From: Solen grandis
Lineage: Eukaryota > Mollusca > Bivalvia > Adapedonta > Solenidae
DNA length: 64,000 nucleotides
Direction: 5' to 3'
Assembly (NCBI GenBank): GCA_021229015.1
Contig: CM037782.1
Location: 58,339,518 to 58,403,517, forward strand
The position numbers and the translations under genes were made by a program. Positions 21,501 through 29,849 of this stretch are shown here, in pieces (positions within the stretch are counted from its first letter, which is position 1; each line of letters begins with the position of its first letter). Under the pieces are notes generated by a model that searched no databases, was not told the origin of the DNA, and worked only from the letters and a program-made list of their open reading frames with translations.

Positions 21501-24463
21501 AAAACTCTATGGATCATGGCTCCTTATGAGGTATAGAAGACCAATATATTAAAACACTTCCTCATCTATCTTATAGTTCTTGAATTTATCCACTCAGCAG
21601 ATTTTTTTGGAGCATAATTTCAATATTATAAGATGGATGTACTACACTCATGGAACATGGGTTATTTGATAAAAAGAAAAATTAAAAATAATTCTATAGC
21701 AGTTCATTGTAGTAGCTAATGACACAGAATGCATATATAAGAGATCGTTCACCATATTAAATGAAATATTTCATTATCCGTTTGTCAGGTTTGCTTTACC
21801 TACAATACCAGGAGTGTAGTACTGGTCCTTCCCAAGAATTAAAAGGAAAATTCCCCTCTGTTATGTCGACTGAAAAATTTATTCAGCCAAACAAAACTTT
21901 CTTAAATATTTAGAATATTTTTAATGATACAGTATTAAAGTGAATACTATTTTTCTTACAGATTATGTAGTGACCTGGTGCAAAGCTGAGGGAAGGAAGC
22001 TGCCTGACAGGTGTTGGAATTAAATACTGCTATAGATCACACAGAGAGTCACAGTCTTACACAAGGAAACAGTGAACTGATTTAAAATTGAATGACACTT
22101 ATTGGATGTATTTCTTTTATGTTTTTACATTATTATTAAATGTTTAAATATATATATTTTGTCAAAATATTCAATGCACCCAGGTAATTATTCATAGGTA
22201 TTTTTATTACCTACTACTTTTACAGGTGTAAACTGGCCCACAATTTTTTACGTATGTAAATTATTTTAGTTTTACGTACGTAAATTTTTAGTTTTACGTA
22301 CGTAAATTATAAAATGATTTTTACGGCCGTAATTTTTTTACGGCCGTAATATTTTTACGGTTGGAAAAAATTCCGTCTAATTAACATATTACGTGTCTAT
22401 TTTACGCACAAATAATTTTTAAAAGGGGCACCAGATTCTGATCAAAATAAACAACAGGGCCAAGATGGTCCTGAAGATGCTCACCTGAGAAATATATATT
22501 GCCTTCATTGCTGAACAAGTTACTATATTATAGCATAGGTCATGTTCAAGGTCATCTAAGGTCAATGTTAAATTCCATATAAACATATCTGTGGTCAAAT
22601 CTGAATGTAATTGCAAGTTCAATTCCATACAAAAAACTGTACCTGTGGTCTAAAATTGAAGGTCATAACTCCCTCATATAGGTCTATGTAAAAACAAGTT
22701 AACATCAGATGGGGCTACCTGTAATTTTGATTATGGGCATCAACATTACCGGTATCGTTCAGATCATAAAGTTTGAAAATGATTGCCTCAGATATGAAGA
22801 TGCTGGACTGTGTAAACAAAGTGAAATCTGGCAATTTTTTATAGTTAAAGGGCCAATTAACTTATGACCTAATAGGTCAAATCAGCTATAATCATATAAA
22901 CATTTTCATGTAGTTTGAAGATTATTGCTAAAGAAATGAAAATGCAAGAGTGTAAAAAAAAACTAACTGTCTGTGGTGGACAGAAAATAGACATCAATGA
23001 TTTAAATAGCTCATCCTAAGCACATGTGCTCAGGTGAGCTAATCAGAGCACTGAAGGCACTGGAGTTGTGTTTGTCTCAAGTGAAAGAAGGTTTGACGAG
23101 CTGCAGATCTGCTGGATAACAGGCAAAGTGGCTCATAACTATTTTGGGATAGTAAAATGCAGGTTTCGGTCATTTTATGGTGTTACAATAACCAAGGGAG
23201 TGTCTGAGGTAGAAAGCATGAGGTCCAATAGATAGAGAAATTAATTATTTTGTGCTTTCATGTCACAGACAATTATTTTGTTCTGTAACTATTCATTTGT
23301 GACACAAAATGATGTTTCAACACTTTCGTTTAATCTCAGCATATTTTTACAGAATTGAAAGGCTTTTTGGTCTTCAAAGTATCGAATTGAATGCTTGGAA
23401 AGTGGGTACTGGTAGATGTGCATGAATAGCATCACATGCAACTTAAAATGACATCTAGCTGTTGTATGTAAAATGACCTGCACATCCATTAAATTTCATG
23501 CCATGCCATCCTACCCATTCATTTATTTATTTATTATTTTCAGTAAACCAGCTGACAGACATAAGGGAGACTCTCTCTCTCTCTCTCTCTCTCTCTCTAA
23601 GGGACTTACCAAAATAGGTCTAAGGCTTTCCCACATAGTGGTGCAAAAATGGATTTTTTCTTTCCTTCAAACATTTTGTCTTCATTTTCATCTAGGAACC
23701 TGAAAACAGAAACATATGATTATGCCATGTGATAATTATTCATCTGGAAGTGTATCCTGGTTTACTGGTAGAGTACAAGCACCACGCAGAGTATTAACCC
23801 TTTTCCTCATAGAAGATACCATGAAAAGACCTATGCGAACAGCATAAAACCAGATCAGCCTGCGAGTAACTCGCAGGCTTTACTCGCAGGCTGATCAGGT
23901 TTTATGCTGTTCGCTGCTCCTCAGTGGTCTGGTAATGAGGATTTTACAATTAAATTTGGTAAGGTTTAACTGTGGTTTTCTGCAGATCAGGCTTTATGTG
24001 GTACCTACTGGGTGCGTCAAAATGAGTCTATATGAGGGAAAGGGTTAACCTTTACAGATTTTACAAGAAATCAATGGACATTTCCAAGGCTTACTGATTT
24101 ATTCAAATGAATTTACAGCCTATCTAATATCTACAATGGGATAACAGGTAGTCAATGACTGACCTGGTTTACACAAAAAATGCATGTTTTTTTGTGATAC
24201 TGTTTGTGTGCTGAACTTGTCATTTGTGGGAAAGGCGGGGCATAAATTCCCACCACTAGAAACTGGAAAAGTGTAGAATAATGTTTTTGGATTAATCAGG
24301 ATAGGGTGATTCAACTCAATTTATATAGTCCAACAGACAAACCTGTCATGTACTGGTTGATGGAAACCAATGTCCCCATCCTTCCAATTTTCAATCCATT
24401 CTGAATTGTTCAGTACGCCCACCTCAAGATTGGTCTCCGCTGTTTTGCAAGACATTGGACTGT
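12567..24463 (-). CDS. TPMT: Thiopurine S-methyltransferase-like gene, copy 1, possibly disrupted
   Basis: TPMT transfers a methyl group from S-adenosylmethionine to aromatic or heterocyclic thiols in the cytosol; the natural substrate is uncertain. Eight exons on the minus strand have GT-AG borders: 24343-24463 (ATG at 24455-24453, preceded by a 5'UTR splice acceptor), 23610-23699, 19978-20052, 19301-19353, 18249-18323, 16467-16552, 13785-13829, 12567-12742 (stop TAG at 12567-12569). Recognisable pieces in order are SEWIENWKDG, the SAM-site loop APLCGKALDLFW, MYERGHTVCGVEIAEQAIQ, VADLFDMS, FDVIFDHRSLVAINLEDRQ, LLSLMRPDSLYYLSTIEFEPE, GPPHSTEDKVMRSLY and a terminal YLLKLK. With an intact third exon the protein would be 254 residues, close to the roughly 245 of vertebrate TPMT. 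The third exon lacks 52 nt present in copy 2, which breaks the frame unless a GT 4 nt downstream is used. Exon sequence and phases otherwise agree with copy 2. Confidence 0.88.
13062..13270 (-). mobile_element. tRNA-derived SINE (family 3)
   Basis: It resembles 29603-29800 over its length: TATTTCAGTCAnATAnnGA, then GGTGGAAGAC, then a conserved CATCTGGAAG/CAGCTGGAAG block, and a terminal CCTGCCRGGAYTCAAACCCA. The last part is the reverse complement of a Pol III B-box, so the tRNA head is on the minus strand. It is intronic in TPMT copy 1. Confidence 0.6.
13832..14190. repeat. About 18-bp minisatellite, ACAGGTATATCTGTACAC type
   Basis: About 20 imperfect copies of a unit of roughly 18 bp built from TATCTGTACACA and AGGTATATCTG. 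The unit contains near-palindromic ATATCTGTACAC / GTGTACAGATAT. It starts directly next to the splice acceptor of TPMT copy 1 exon 7 (exon upper edge 13829), so it forms the upstream intron edge. The long minus-strand frames through it (YRYTCVQIS-type repeats) are by-products of the repeat. Confidence 0.85.
14281..15023 (+). mobile_element. Tandem-repeat element, TTTTAGCTCACCTGAG...CTTGTT family
   Basis: The left end TTTTTAGCCCACTTGAGCAC is followed by its folded-back partner and then GTGACCGCC. The body is a tandem repeat of about 150 bp (GTGAACACTCTAGAGGCCAC, then AACTAGGTCACCAGGTCAAA). The right end is ACTCAGGTGAGC, then a hairpin AGGGCAATCTTGGCCCT and CTTGTT. A subterminal inverted repeat, a central tandem repeat and a 3' hairpin match the non-autonomous Helentron-associated layout known in bivalves (inference). 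Confidence 0.65.
15281..16310 (-). mobile_element. Tandem-repeat element, CTTGTT family, reverse orientation
   Basis: It begins with AACAAGAGGGTCATGATGGC, the reverse complement of the hairpin-CTTGTT end, followed by a TCACTCACCTGG motif. The body is four to five copies of a unit of about 160 bp marked by CCAGGCCTTGTGGTTTCTGA and GTGACCCCTGGGGC. It fades near 16310 with GATGACGCCGGACAAAGG. It occupies the intron between TPMT copy 1 exons 6 and 7. Confidence 0.65.
17004..17245 (+). mobile_element. TTAA-flanked hairpin MITE, copy 2
   Basis: About 242 bp, opposite orientation to copy 1, with hairpin arms GCGAACAACATAAAACC and the inner CAGCCTGCGAGT palindrome. The ends TTAACCCTTTCCCTCATA and TATGAGGGAAAGGGTTAA are both intact. 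It lies in the TPMT copy 1 intron between exons 5 and 6. Confidence 0.85.
17271..17522 (-). mobile_element. Short element with AGTCCCCTAC inverted ends
   Basis: Left end GAGTCCCCTACTGGTGAGG; right end CACCTGTAGGGGACT. The interior has AGACAGACAGATGGAC, a degenerate GTCTGTCC-type block. The forward start of the same family is at 63490 (GTCCCCTACCAGTG, then a block of GTCTGTCCATCC type). Confidence 0.55.
17660..17902 (+). mobile_element. TTAA-flanked hairpin MITE, copy 3
   Basis: About 243 bp, same orientation as copy 2 and only about 420 bp from it. Both TTAA ends, the inverted repeat ends and the central hairpin are intact, and the interior is closely similar to copy 2. Confidence 0.85.
17968..18046. 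repeat. Inverted repeat around GTCGGAGACCCA
   Basis: CAGCGTCGGAGACCCATG at about 17969 is mirrored by CCGTGGGTCTCCGACACTGT at about 18028, with a loop of about 40 bp. The same right-hand motif recurs at about 26664-26690 (GCCGTGGGTCTCCGACGCTG). It may be a small foldback element. No coding function is inferred, although a short plus-strand ORF runs through it. Confidence 0.5.
19105..19300 (+). mobile_element. Degenerate TTAA MITE, family 2
   Basis: It starts TTAACCCTTCTCCTTATATAG followed by GACATGTTTTGACACACTG and GAGCAGATCAGGGTCTTCTC. It shares layout with 21295, 48225-48460, 49342-49557 and 52518-52735. The right end is eroded and its boundary is uncertain; it may stop short of the adjacent TPMT exon at 19301. 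Confidence 0.4.
19978..20052 (-). pseudogene. TPMT: TPMT copy 1 third coding exon with 52-nt internal deletion
   Basis: The exon begins as in copy 2 (MYERGHTVCGVEI, then AEQAIQEFF) but jumps from TTC TTC straight to TGTACAAG. This drops the 52 nt that in copy 2 encode SEHNISFEVTDIPDVGK. The conserved donor AAG/GTGTGT remains, giving a 75-nt exon (phase 2 instead of 0) and a frameshift into the next exon. A weaker donor 4 nt downstream (GTAACC) would give 79 nt and restore frame, leaving a protein 16 residues short. The lost segment follows the GVEI strand of the SAM fold, so activity is doubtful. RNA evidence would decide. Confidence 0.7.
20859..22024 (+). pseudogene. Unknown spliced reading frame inside the palindrome-bracketed element
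   Basis: Three pieces are visible. A frame at 20859-21083 starts MGHQGVNYRQFSARILCY and ends at a stop. In a shifted frame, about 21045-21208 reads KDATLIVVKGRWIYQFKQ, then continues with LKCHGDRVTWGKRETFARS to a donor GGAG/GTAAGT. After an intron (21209-21961) the acceptor TTACAG joins in the same phase to DYVVTWCKAEGRKLPDRCWN and a stop at 22024. The phase-1 match across the intron argues for a real former exon pair. The frame change near 21050 suggests decay, or a start further down. I do not recognise the family; I see no zinc-binding, DDE or RT motif. It may be an element-encoded accessory protein or a captured host fragment. Confidence 0.35.
21295..21520 (+). mobile_element. Partial TTAA MITE, family 2
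   Basis: TTAACCCTTTACTTCATATAG is followed by TTTTGACGCATTGGAAAACAG and GGCAGGTCCAGATCAGACAG, as at 48240 and 52530. The right end is not clear. It lies inside the palindrome-bracketed element, so it inserted later. Confidence 0.45.
22448..23042 (-). mobile_element. Tandem-repeat element, CTTGTT family, reverse orientation
   Basis: It begins CAACAGGGCCAAGATGGTCC followed by GATGCTCACCTGAG and ends TGTGCTCAGGTGAGCTAA. These are the reverse complements of the family's right and left ends. The interior has about two diverged copies with GATTATTGC/GATTGCCTC near each other. It abuts the palindrome-bracketed element on its left. Confidence 0.6.
23794..24048 (+). mobile_element. TTAA-flanked hairpin MITE, copy 4, with extended hairpin loop
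   Basis: About 255 bp. It is the same as copies 2 and 3 except that the loop side is duplicated (ACTCGCAGGC, then TTTACTCGCAGGC), adding about 15 bp. Ends and hairpin arms are otherwise intact. It lies in the first coding intron of TPMT copy 1. Confidence 0.85.
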
Positions 24464-25194
24464 CTGAAAAATAATATATTTAATTCTTAAAGAATATAAT
24501 ACAGAAGAACTTCTGAGAACTGAATGCCTTTGGACCAGATCAAATGTTTGGTTTCCAGTTTTGAGAGGTTATTGCTAGGGCCATTCATATCGGAGATGAT
24601 AGGGTTATACATGAAATGTGAATGTATCTGCAATTATCATGTGATTGGGCAATCTGTTATTTCTTTTTTTTTTCTCCATCTCTCTGTCTTTCTCCAACAA
24701 GCATCCTTCAGATTAATAATGAAATACTGAATTGTTTCTTTCAAAGTTTGTAAAACTTGTATGCAAGTTTCCATGCCGTATGTATGTACATATTTACCAG
24801 ATCATAATAAAGATGTGTTCTGTTAAAACACTATATTTTAATAAATTTTATTTAATTATATTTTCATTTCTTTTACTGAAAAAAAACAACAAACAACAAG
24901 AGGTGACTTATACCCCTGCATAGTCTTCTTTGTCACAGTATGGATGTATGATCTAACTTCTACATGTTCAAAGCAGTTAGCTAATGGAGAAATTTTCTGA
25001 ATAAGTCTAATGAAAAAAAAACCAGTCAAAAATGAACCTAAAAAAATGACTTACCTTTCACATAAAAAATAAATATGTTCGAAATATGGGTTAAAAATTT
25101 CTCATTCCTATTAAACATTATTCACAGTAACACAAGTCCATTTTTAGTATTAGTAACCTTGACCCAACTGCTTTATCTTTAAAGTGAGAAAAAT

Positions 25195-25275
25195 GTGTAG
25201 CCTGACCAGGATTTGAACCCAGGGCCTTTGCCTTACAGGGCGAATGCTCTATCGCCTGAACTACCCGGCCACATA
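25195..25275 (-). mobile_element. tRNA-like SINE fragment
   Basis: On the plus strand it reads CCAGGATTTGAACCCAGGGC, then TTACAGGGCGAATGCTCTAT and CGCCTGAACTACCCGGCC. On the minus strand this gives an A-box and B-box at tRNA spacing. It has no proper acceptor stem pairing, so it is called a tRNA-derived SINE and not a tRNA gene. Confidence 0.45.
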
Positions 25276-25767
25276 TACATCTGTCTCTCCTATTGTGAGT
25301 AATCGGTACTATATATATGACATTAGTACTATAGCCTCTCAGAATTGTTTGACAATCTGTAAACGTCTCCTCAGTGATCTCGACAACCTTGGGTGGTCTT
25401 ATAATATTTCACAGAGCTGTATGTTTGGTTGAACTGGTGGCATTTGCTGCCATTGGTTACTGACTTCCTTTAAATCAAAATGTGAAGCATTAATTGTGAC
25501 AAAATAAACTTGTTGTGCCGTCCCATTGTCGGCTTGGGTTAGGGTTACCAAGTTTAAACCCTAGCTAATTCAAAAATGAAAAATTTATTAAAAAGAAGAG
25601 TTGATTAAAATTGAATATGTTGAAAAATAAATAAATTCTTATGTATGCTCATGTGCTATCCTGTTATCTTTTATCAAAACAAGTTTAACCAGGGGATTAC
25701 GTAGTTCTGTACAAATGAACAAAACATTATGCTCAACCTTAATCTGAAGGTGATGATGCATTACAGG

Positions 25768-25908
25768 TATGACGATGCGTCGTCACGGGTATAGGTACAA
25801 TCTCTGACAACTGCGTCAGGGAGTCGACTCTTTGGCTCAGTGGTTAGAGCATTGGGTTATCACGCCGGCGGACCGGGTTCGATTCTGGGCCAGGCCGTGT
25901 TTGTTACA
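25768..25908 (+). repeat. 5' LTR of the miniature element
   Basis: 141 bp, starting TATGACG (a likely mutated TGTGACG). It opens with the palindrome GACGATGCGTCGTC. From about 25820 it is tRNA-like: D-arm GCTC/GAGC pair, A-box at 25833-25843, T-arm with TTCGATT loop and B-box at 25876-25885. Confidence 0.82.
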
Positions 25909-26013
25909 TTTGGTGTCAGAAGTGGGATAATGTCAACTGCCATACCGGAGTTGCCTTACCCACGTGTTTCCCAGGCCAAGTCTCAGGTCGAGACTTCTCG
26001 GAGGGGGAAGTAA

Positions 26014-26154
26014 TGTGACGATGTGTCGTCACGGGTAGAGGTACAATCTCTGACAACTGCGTCAGGGAGTGGACTCTTTGGCTCAGTAGTTAGAGCATTG
26101 GGTTATCACGTCGGCGGACCGGGTTCGATTCCAGGCCAGGCCGTGTTTGTTACA
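26014..26154 (+). repeat. 3' LTR of the miniature element
   Basis: 141 bp, starting TGTGACG and ending GTTACA. It differs from the 5' LTR at about eight sites. One falls in the A-box (AGTGG to AGTAG), which might weaken it; the T-arm pairing (CCGGG/CCAGG) is a little better than in the 5' LTR. Confidence 0.82.
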
Positions 26155-26333
26155 CAGGGAAGATACTCCATTGCAAGAAATTATTGTGCTAAGACGACAA
26201 AAATGTGTATCTCCTGCCATCATGATATCATTACATGGGCTGATTCCTGTAAAAACATTTTGACCCCCCCCCCCCTGTAAAAATCTTAAAAGAAGAAGAG
26301 AACATGGGGATCATGTTTTGGAATAAAGCACAG

Positions 26334-26358
26334 ACCCCCCCCCCCCCCCCCCCCCCCC
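26334..26358. repeat. 25-bp C homopolymer
   Basis: An uninterrupted run of 25 C, with a shorter C run at about 26265-26275. It has G-quadruplex potential on the minus strand. The length is error-prone in assembly. Confidence 0.9.
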
Positions 26359-27354
26359 GAAAGGGGAATTTCAGAATTTAATAGCATGGCACCACAAAGA
26401 TGCAACATGGCAGAAATAAATCAGTCATCATACTTTTATAAGAAATGATAGCTAAACTGGGATGCAAATCCGTGAGCTGCTTAATATATATCATTTAAAA
26501 AAACAACAACAAAAAACAACACTTTGATGGTTTCCTAGTTTCCTCGGTGATATTAGGATGATCATTGAGTAAGTGGTAGGGTCATATTTGACGACATAAG
26601 CAAATTATATACATGTACTTATTACTGTCCCCAGCAGCGTCTGGATTTGGGTGTTTCGTAACGCCGGCCGTGGGTCTCCGACGCTGTGTCCCCAGCTGCA
26701 GAGTGGTCAAGTGAAAATTTGCAAATTAACTGATCTACAGCCTCAGCTTATTTACAGGTAGGGTACATAATTGTGGAATAGGTTACAAGGATGCATCAAA
26801 AATATATTTAGATTTAGTCCCATCAATGAGCCGCTCGGCGCGGCATGCATTTTTGATACTGGTTGTCATACTGTATCGTCAAAGCGAAAGTAGAACGCTA
26901 CCGCATCACAAATTACGGGTACACAAAGATCTAATTAAAGTTAATAAATTATAAATAAGCCGTAGTGACAGGATTTCGGACAATTAAATACTTAAATCAA
27001 TCCCTGATATAATTAAATATATTAAGATATATCCTACATTTAAGTCTTTGTTAAACACAAGTCAGCAAGCAATAAGTAGCAAGCAATAGTAGCGGAAATT
27101 ACCTCCCCTATAAAAATGCGGTGGAAGCCGTATGCGGACAAACAATGAAAACACGGACCATATTTAACGCAATAAATAAAAAAAAATAATAAAAGTATTT
27201 TATTTTACTAGTATCTGTTTCGGTGTTTTTCGAAAAAGGACAAAAATAATAATTTCAATTAAATTTAAATTATTTAGGTTACATAAACAAGATTTTTAAT
27301 AAAAAATTATTGTATGTGTATATGGCCGTAAAAGCAAAAATTAGCCGTTCGTAG

Positions 27355-27700
27355 CCTTATAGATGACTATAGATGGAAACCGAATCAATGTGACCCCTTT
27401 AAGACCAGGTATAGGCATGTAGCAGGATGTAATAGCTACAAAATAAGACCAAGTATGGGTCTCTATCATATCCAGGTCAGAAGTTATATCAAATTGTTAT
27501 ATGTCTATAGATGACTATAGATGGAAACCGAATCAATGTGACCCCATAAGACCAGGTATATGCATGTAGCAGGTTGCAATAGCTACAAAATAAGACCAAG
27601 TATGGGTCTCTATCATATCCAGGTCAAAAGTTATACCAAATTGTTATAGGTGTATATAGTCCTAAATGCAAAGATTAAACGTTCGTAGCAATTTTGACAC
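27355..27700 (-). repeat. Two inverted outlying units of the 185-bp satellite
   Basis: Two head-to-tail units read in the opposite direction to the main array at 29850-33320. They run from ATAGATGACTATAGATGGAA through AAATAAGACCAAGTATGGGT and TATCATATCCAGGTC to CGTTCGTAG. They sit about 2.2 kb from the array. Confidence 0.85.
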
Positions 27701-27990
27701 AGTCATATTTTAATATTTTTATATTATTATCAAAAGATCGGTGGACCAAGGATAGGCAACTATTCATTATCCCATAAAAACATTATGATCCACTTCTTGC
27801 AAAGTCATTTTTTCAAAAGTGAGTTTTGGTAACTGAAATCAAGGTAGTTCTACTACTTTTTCAAAATAAAGTAGTAGATTTATGCTTTAAGCTTGATTAG
27901 AGAGCTGTGTTGGGGGTGGGAGGACATCAGTTTTCTATGAAAACAAACCTCTAATTTCCTCTGGATTTTACAGGAGTTTCCTATCTCTGT

Positions 27991-28232
27991 TTAACCCTTT
28001 CCGTAATAGAGGACACCATGAAAAGACCTATGCGAACAGCATAAAACCAGATCAGCCTGCGAGTAACTCGCAGGCTGATCAGGTTTTATGCTGTTCGCTG
28101 CTCCTCAGTGGTCTGGAAATGAGGATTTTTTATTTAAATTTGGTAAGGTTTAACTGTGGTGTTCTGCAGATCAGGCTTTATGTGATACCTGTTGAGGGCG
28201 TCAAAATGAGTATATATGAGAGAAAGGGTTAA
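27991..28232 (+). mobile_element. TTAA-flanked hairpin MITE, copy 5
   Basis: About 242 bp with TTAA at both ends and an intact central hairpin. The end repeats have small changes (CCGTAATAG, GAGAGAAAGGG). It lies between the inverted satellite units and the main array. Confidence 0.82.
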
Positions 28233-29602
28233 TAGGTCCTTGTATCAACTTGATACTTAGGAAAATAATCTTGAAAATTAACAATGATATATCTATGTGA
28301 ACACATATGAAGTCAAAAATATGTGCATTAACAAATTACCTCATCCCTGTGGCCGTAGCATAACCTTATTTGGATATATTTTGAGTCTCTAAGAAACCTC
28401 GTACATGTATCAAGCCTAATCATTTGAATAAAATGGTCACAGGGAAGCAGGGAAAGTTTCTATATAATTACACTTATTCAGTTATGAATATATATACGAT
28501 CAATTTGACATGTGCTTTTCATATTCCTCTGAAATTGTTACTTATATTACAAATGCATGCATTTAATTTGTATTATACATTTTAGGTATACATCTACAAG
28601 ACATCTTTTGAAATTTCAAAGCAGTGGTCCATACCAAATTGAGGATAAAAAAAACAAAAACGGATTCAAACTCCTTTGTGGAAAGTTTTTCATGACTTTT
28701 TTCAGAAAGAAAGTACTGTTCTTATCCAGGAAATGTTGTGATATGTGAAGTTATATGAACCTTTTTCCCTCATCAATGTAACATGAATTTGAAAATGAAC
28801 TCTAAAAATGTTTCATTTGAAGAGGATTTCAAGATATATAAATTGAACTGATTTCTGTTGAATCTTTTGTTTTCCAAGTGTGTAAAAAGTGGAAACTAAG
28901 TGTTTTTAAAACCATTATTTGCTTGACATATGATGTGATATCACATAAAAGTGGAGCAGGATTGTAACATGTGTTGTTTCTTTATGGTACTTTAACTGTT
29001 ATATTGACACCATTCATCAACAAAGAATGGAGAACATTTTGTAAAGTGAAGTATGTAGAAATTTAAATTTTAAAACAAACTATTCATGCAATGATGGTTG
29101 TATGACTTTTTGTATGTGTAGTATATAAGTAGTAGCTACTATCTAGTTTGTATCTCAATAACCATTCATGGTATTGACTTGAAAGTTTATGAATATGTTA
29201 AGGGACATCAGACAACCAAGGTAGATAACTCTTGATGAAATATATTACAAATTATGGCCCCTTTTTAACTTAGATATTTTGGTTAAAGTTTTGCATGCAA
29301 GATACTCTCATGCTTATATCTCAGTATCCAGGCATGCAATTGATTTTAAACATCTTTTATATGTTTAGGGGTGTAAATGTGTATGTGCTTGTTGTTTTAC
29401 TTGGAAATATGACTAATTTCTCATTAATAAATATGAATTTTTTATTGTGTTGTGTATTTCTTGTGTCCTAATGAAAACTGTAAATTGTATTACATTTCAT
29501 GGTACACAATATGATGACTATCTCTGCTGGCAAACATATGTTAAACTTAACTGAAATTTAATCATCAATTTACAAATTTAGGACTTGACTATTTGAGTTT
29601 AC
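28233..29602. other. Non-coding spacer with part of a tandem-repeat element
   Basis: No gene is seen. The stretch 29095-29345 matches part of the repeat at 56245-57615 (ACTATCTAGTTTGTATCTCA, then GGACATCAGACAACCAAGG and TAGATAACTCTTGATG). The rest is AT-rich without motifs. Confidence 0.5.
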
Positions 29603-29800
29603 CGTCACTTCGAAAGTATTTCAGTCATATAGCGACGTCCAGCTAATAACAGGTGGAGGAAGACCCTGAATGCACGGAGGTAGAACCACCGACCTACTGC
29701 AAGCCATCTGGAAGGCTTCCTCACATGAAAATCTGAATGACCCTGCCGGGATTTGAACCCACAAAGTGAGGGGCTGAGTGAGTGTTAGGCCCCCTACAAA
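29603..29800 (-). mobile_element. tRNA-derived SINE (family 3), second copy
   Basis: Similar to 13062-13270 across about 200 bp. It ends in CCGGGATTTGAACCCACAAA, the reverse complement of a Pol III B-box, so the tRNA-like head is on the minus strand. Confidence 0.6.
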
Positions 29801-29849
29801 TTTAGGATGGTCAGCAAGAAATATTTACAAAAAGAGACAATTCACATTC

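Larger units (their letters stand above)
20220..22405. mobile_element. Element bracketed by clusters of ACGTACGT-type palindromes
   Basis: The left cluster (20220-20395) and right cluster (22240-22405) are built of TTTACGTACGTAAA and TTACGGCCGTAA palindromes. The outer segments mirror one another (CCGTAAAATAGCCGG and TAGACGGAAAT on the left; the reverse complement on the right has GCGTAAAATAGAC and TAGACGGAA). The two clusters therefore act as long imperfect terminal inverted repeats around about 1.85 kb. Inside is a plus-strand spliced reading frame (21045-22024). It sits in the TPMT copy 1 intron between exons 2 and 3. The transposon superfamily is not recognised. Confidence 0.55.
25768..26154 (+). 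mobile_element. Miniature LTR retrotransposon (TRIM) with tRNA-like promoter in each LTR
   Basis: Two direct repeats of 141 bp (25768-25908 and 26014-26154) differ at about eight positions. The second starts TGTGACG and both end GTTACA. Outside both sits the same 4-bp duplication CAGG (25764-25767 and 26155-26158). The 105-bp interior starts with TTTGGTGTCAGAAGTGGGAT, a primer-binding-site-like TGG...; its complement ends in ACACCA and resembles a tRNA-Leu 3' end. The interior finishes with a purine tract GGAGGGGGAAG next to the second LTR. There is no coding capacity, so any mobility depends on another element's enzymes. Each LTR carries a tRNA-type A-box (TGGCTCAGTGG, 25833-25843) and B-box (GGTTCGATTC, 25876-25885). 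Fragmented SINE copies were the alternative; the PBS, purine tract, TG..CA ends and duplication favour a TRIM. Confidence 0.82.

Noticed and set aside
25820..25895. Possible true tRNA gene
   Set aside because: D-arm, T-arm, A-box and B-box are present, but the acceptor stem and anticodon stem do not pair properly, and the sequence sits inside both copies of a 141-bp LTR. It is treated as tRNA-derived.
26023..26280. 85-codon plus-strand ORF with GLFGSVVRALGYH
   Set aside because: It starts inside the 3' LTR of the miniature element and reads through its tRNA-like part. The GPGSIPGQ-type peptide is the usual artefact of translating a tRNA-like SINE.
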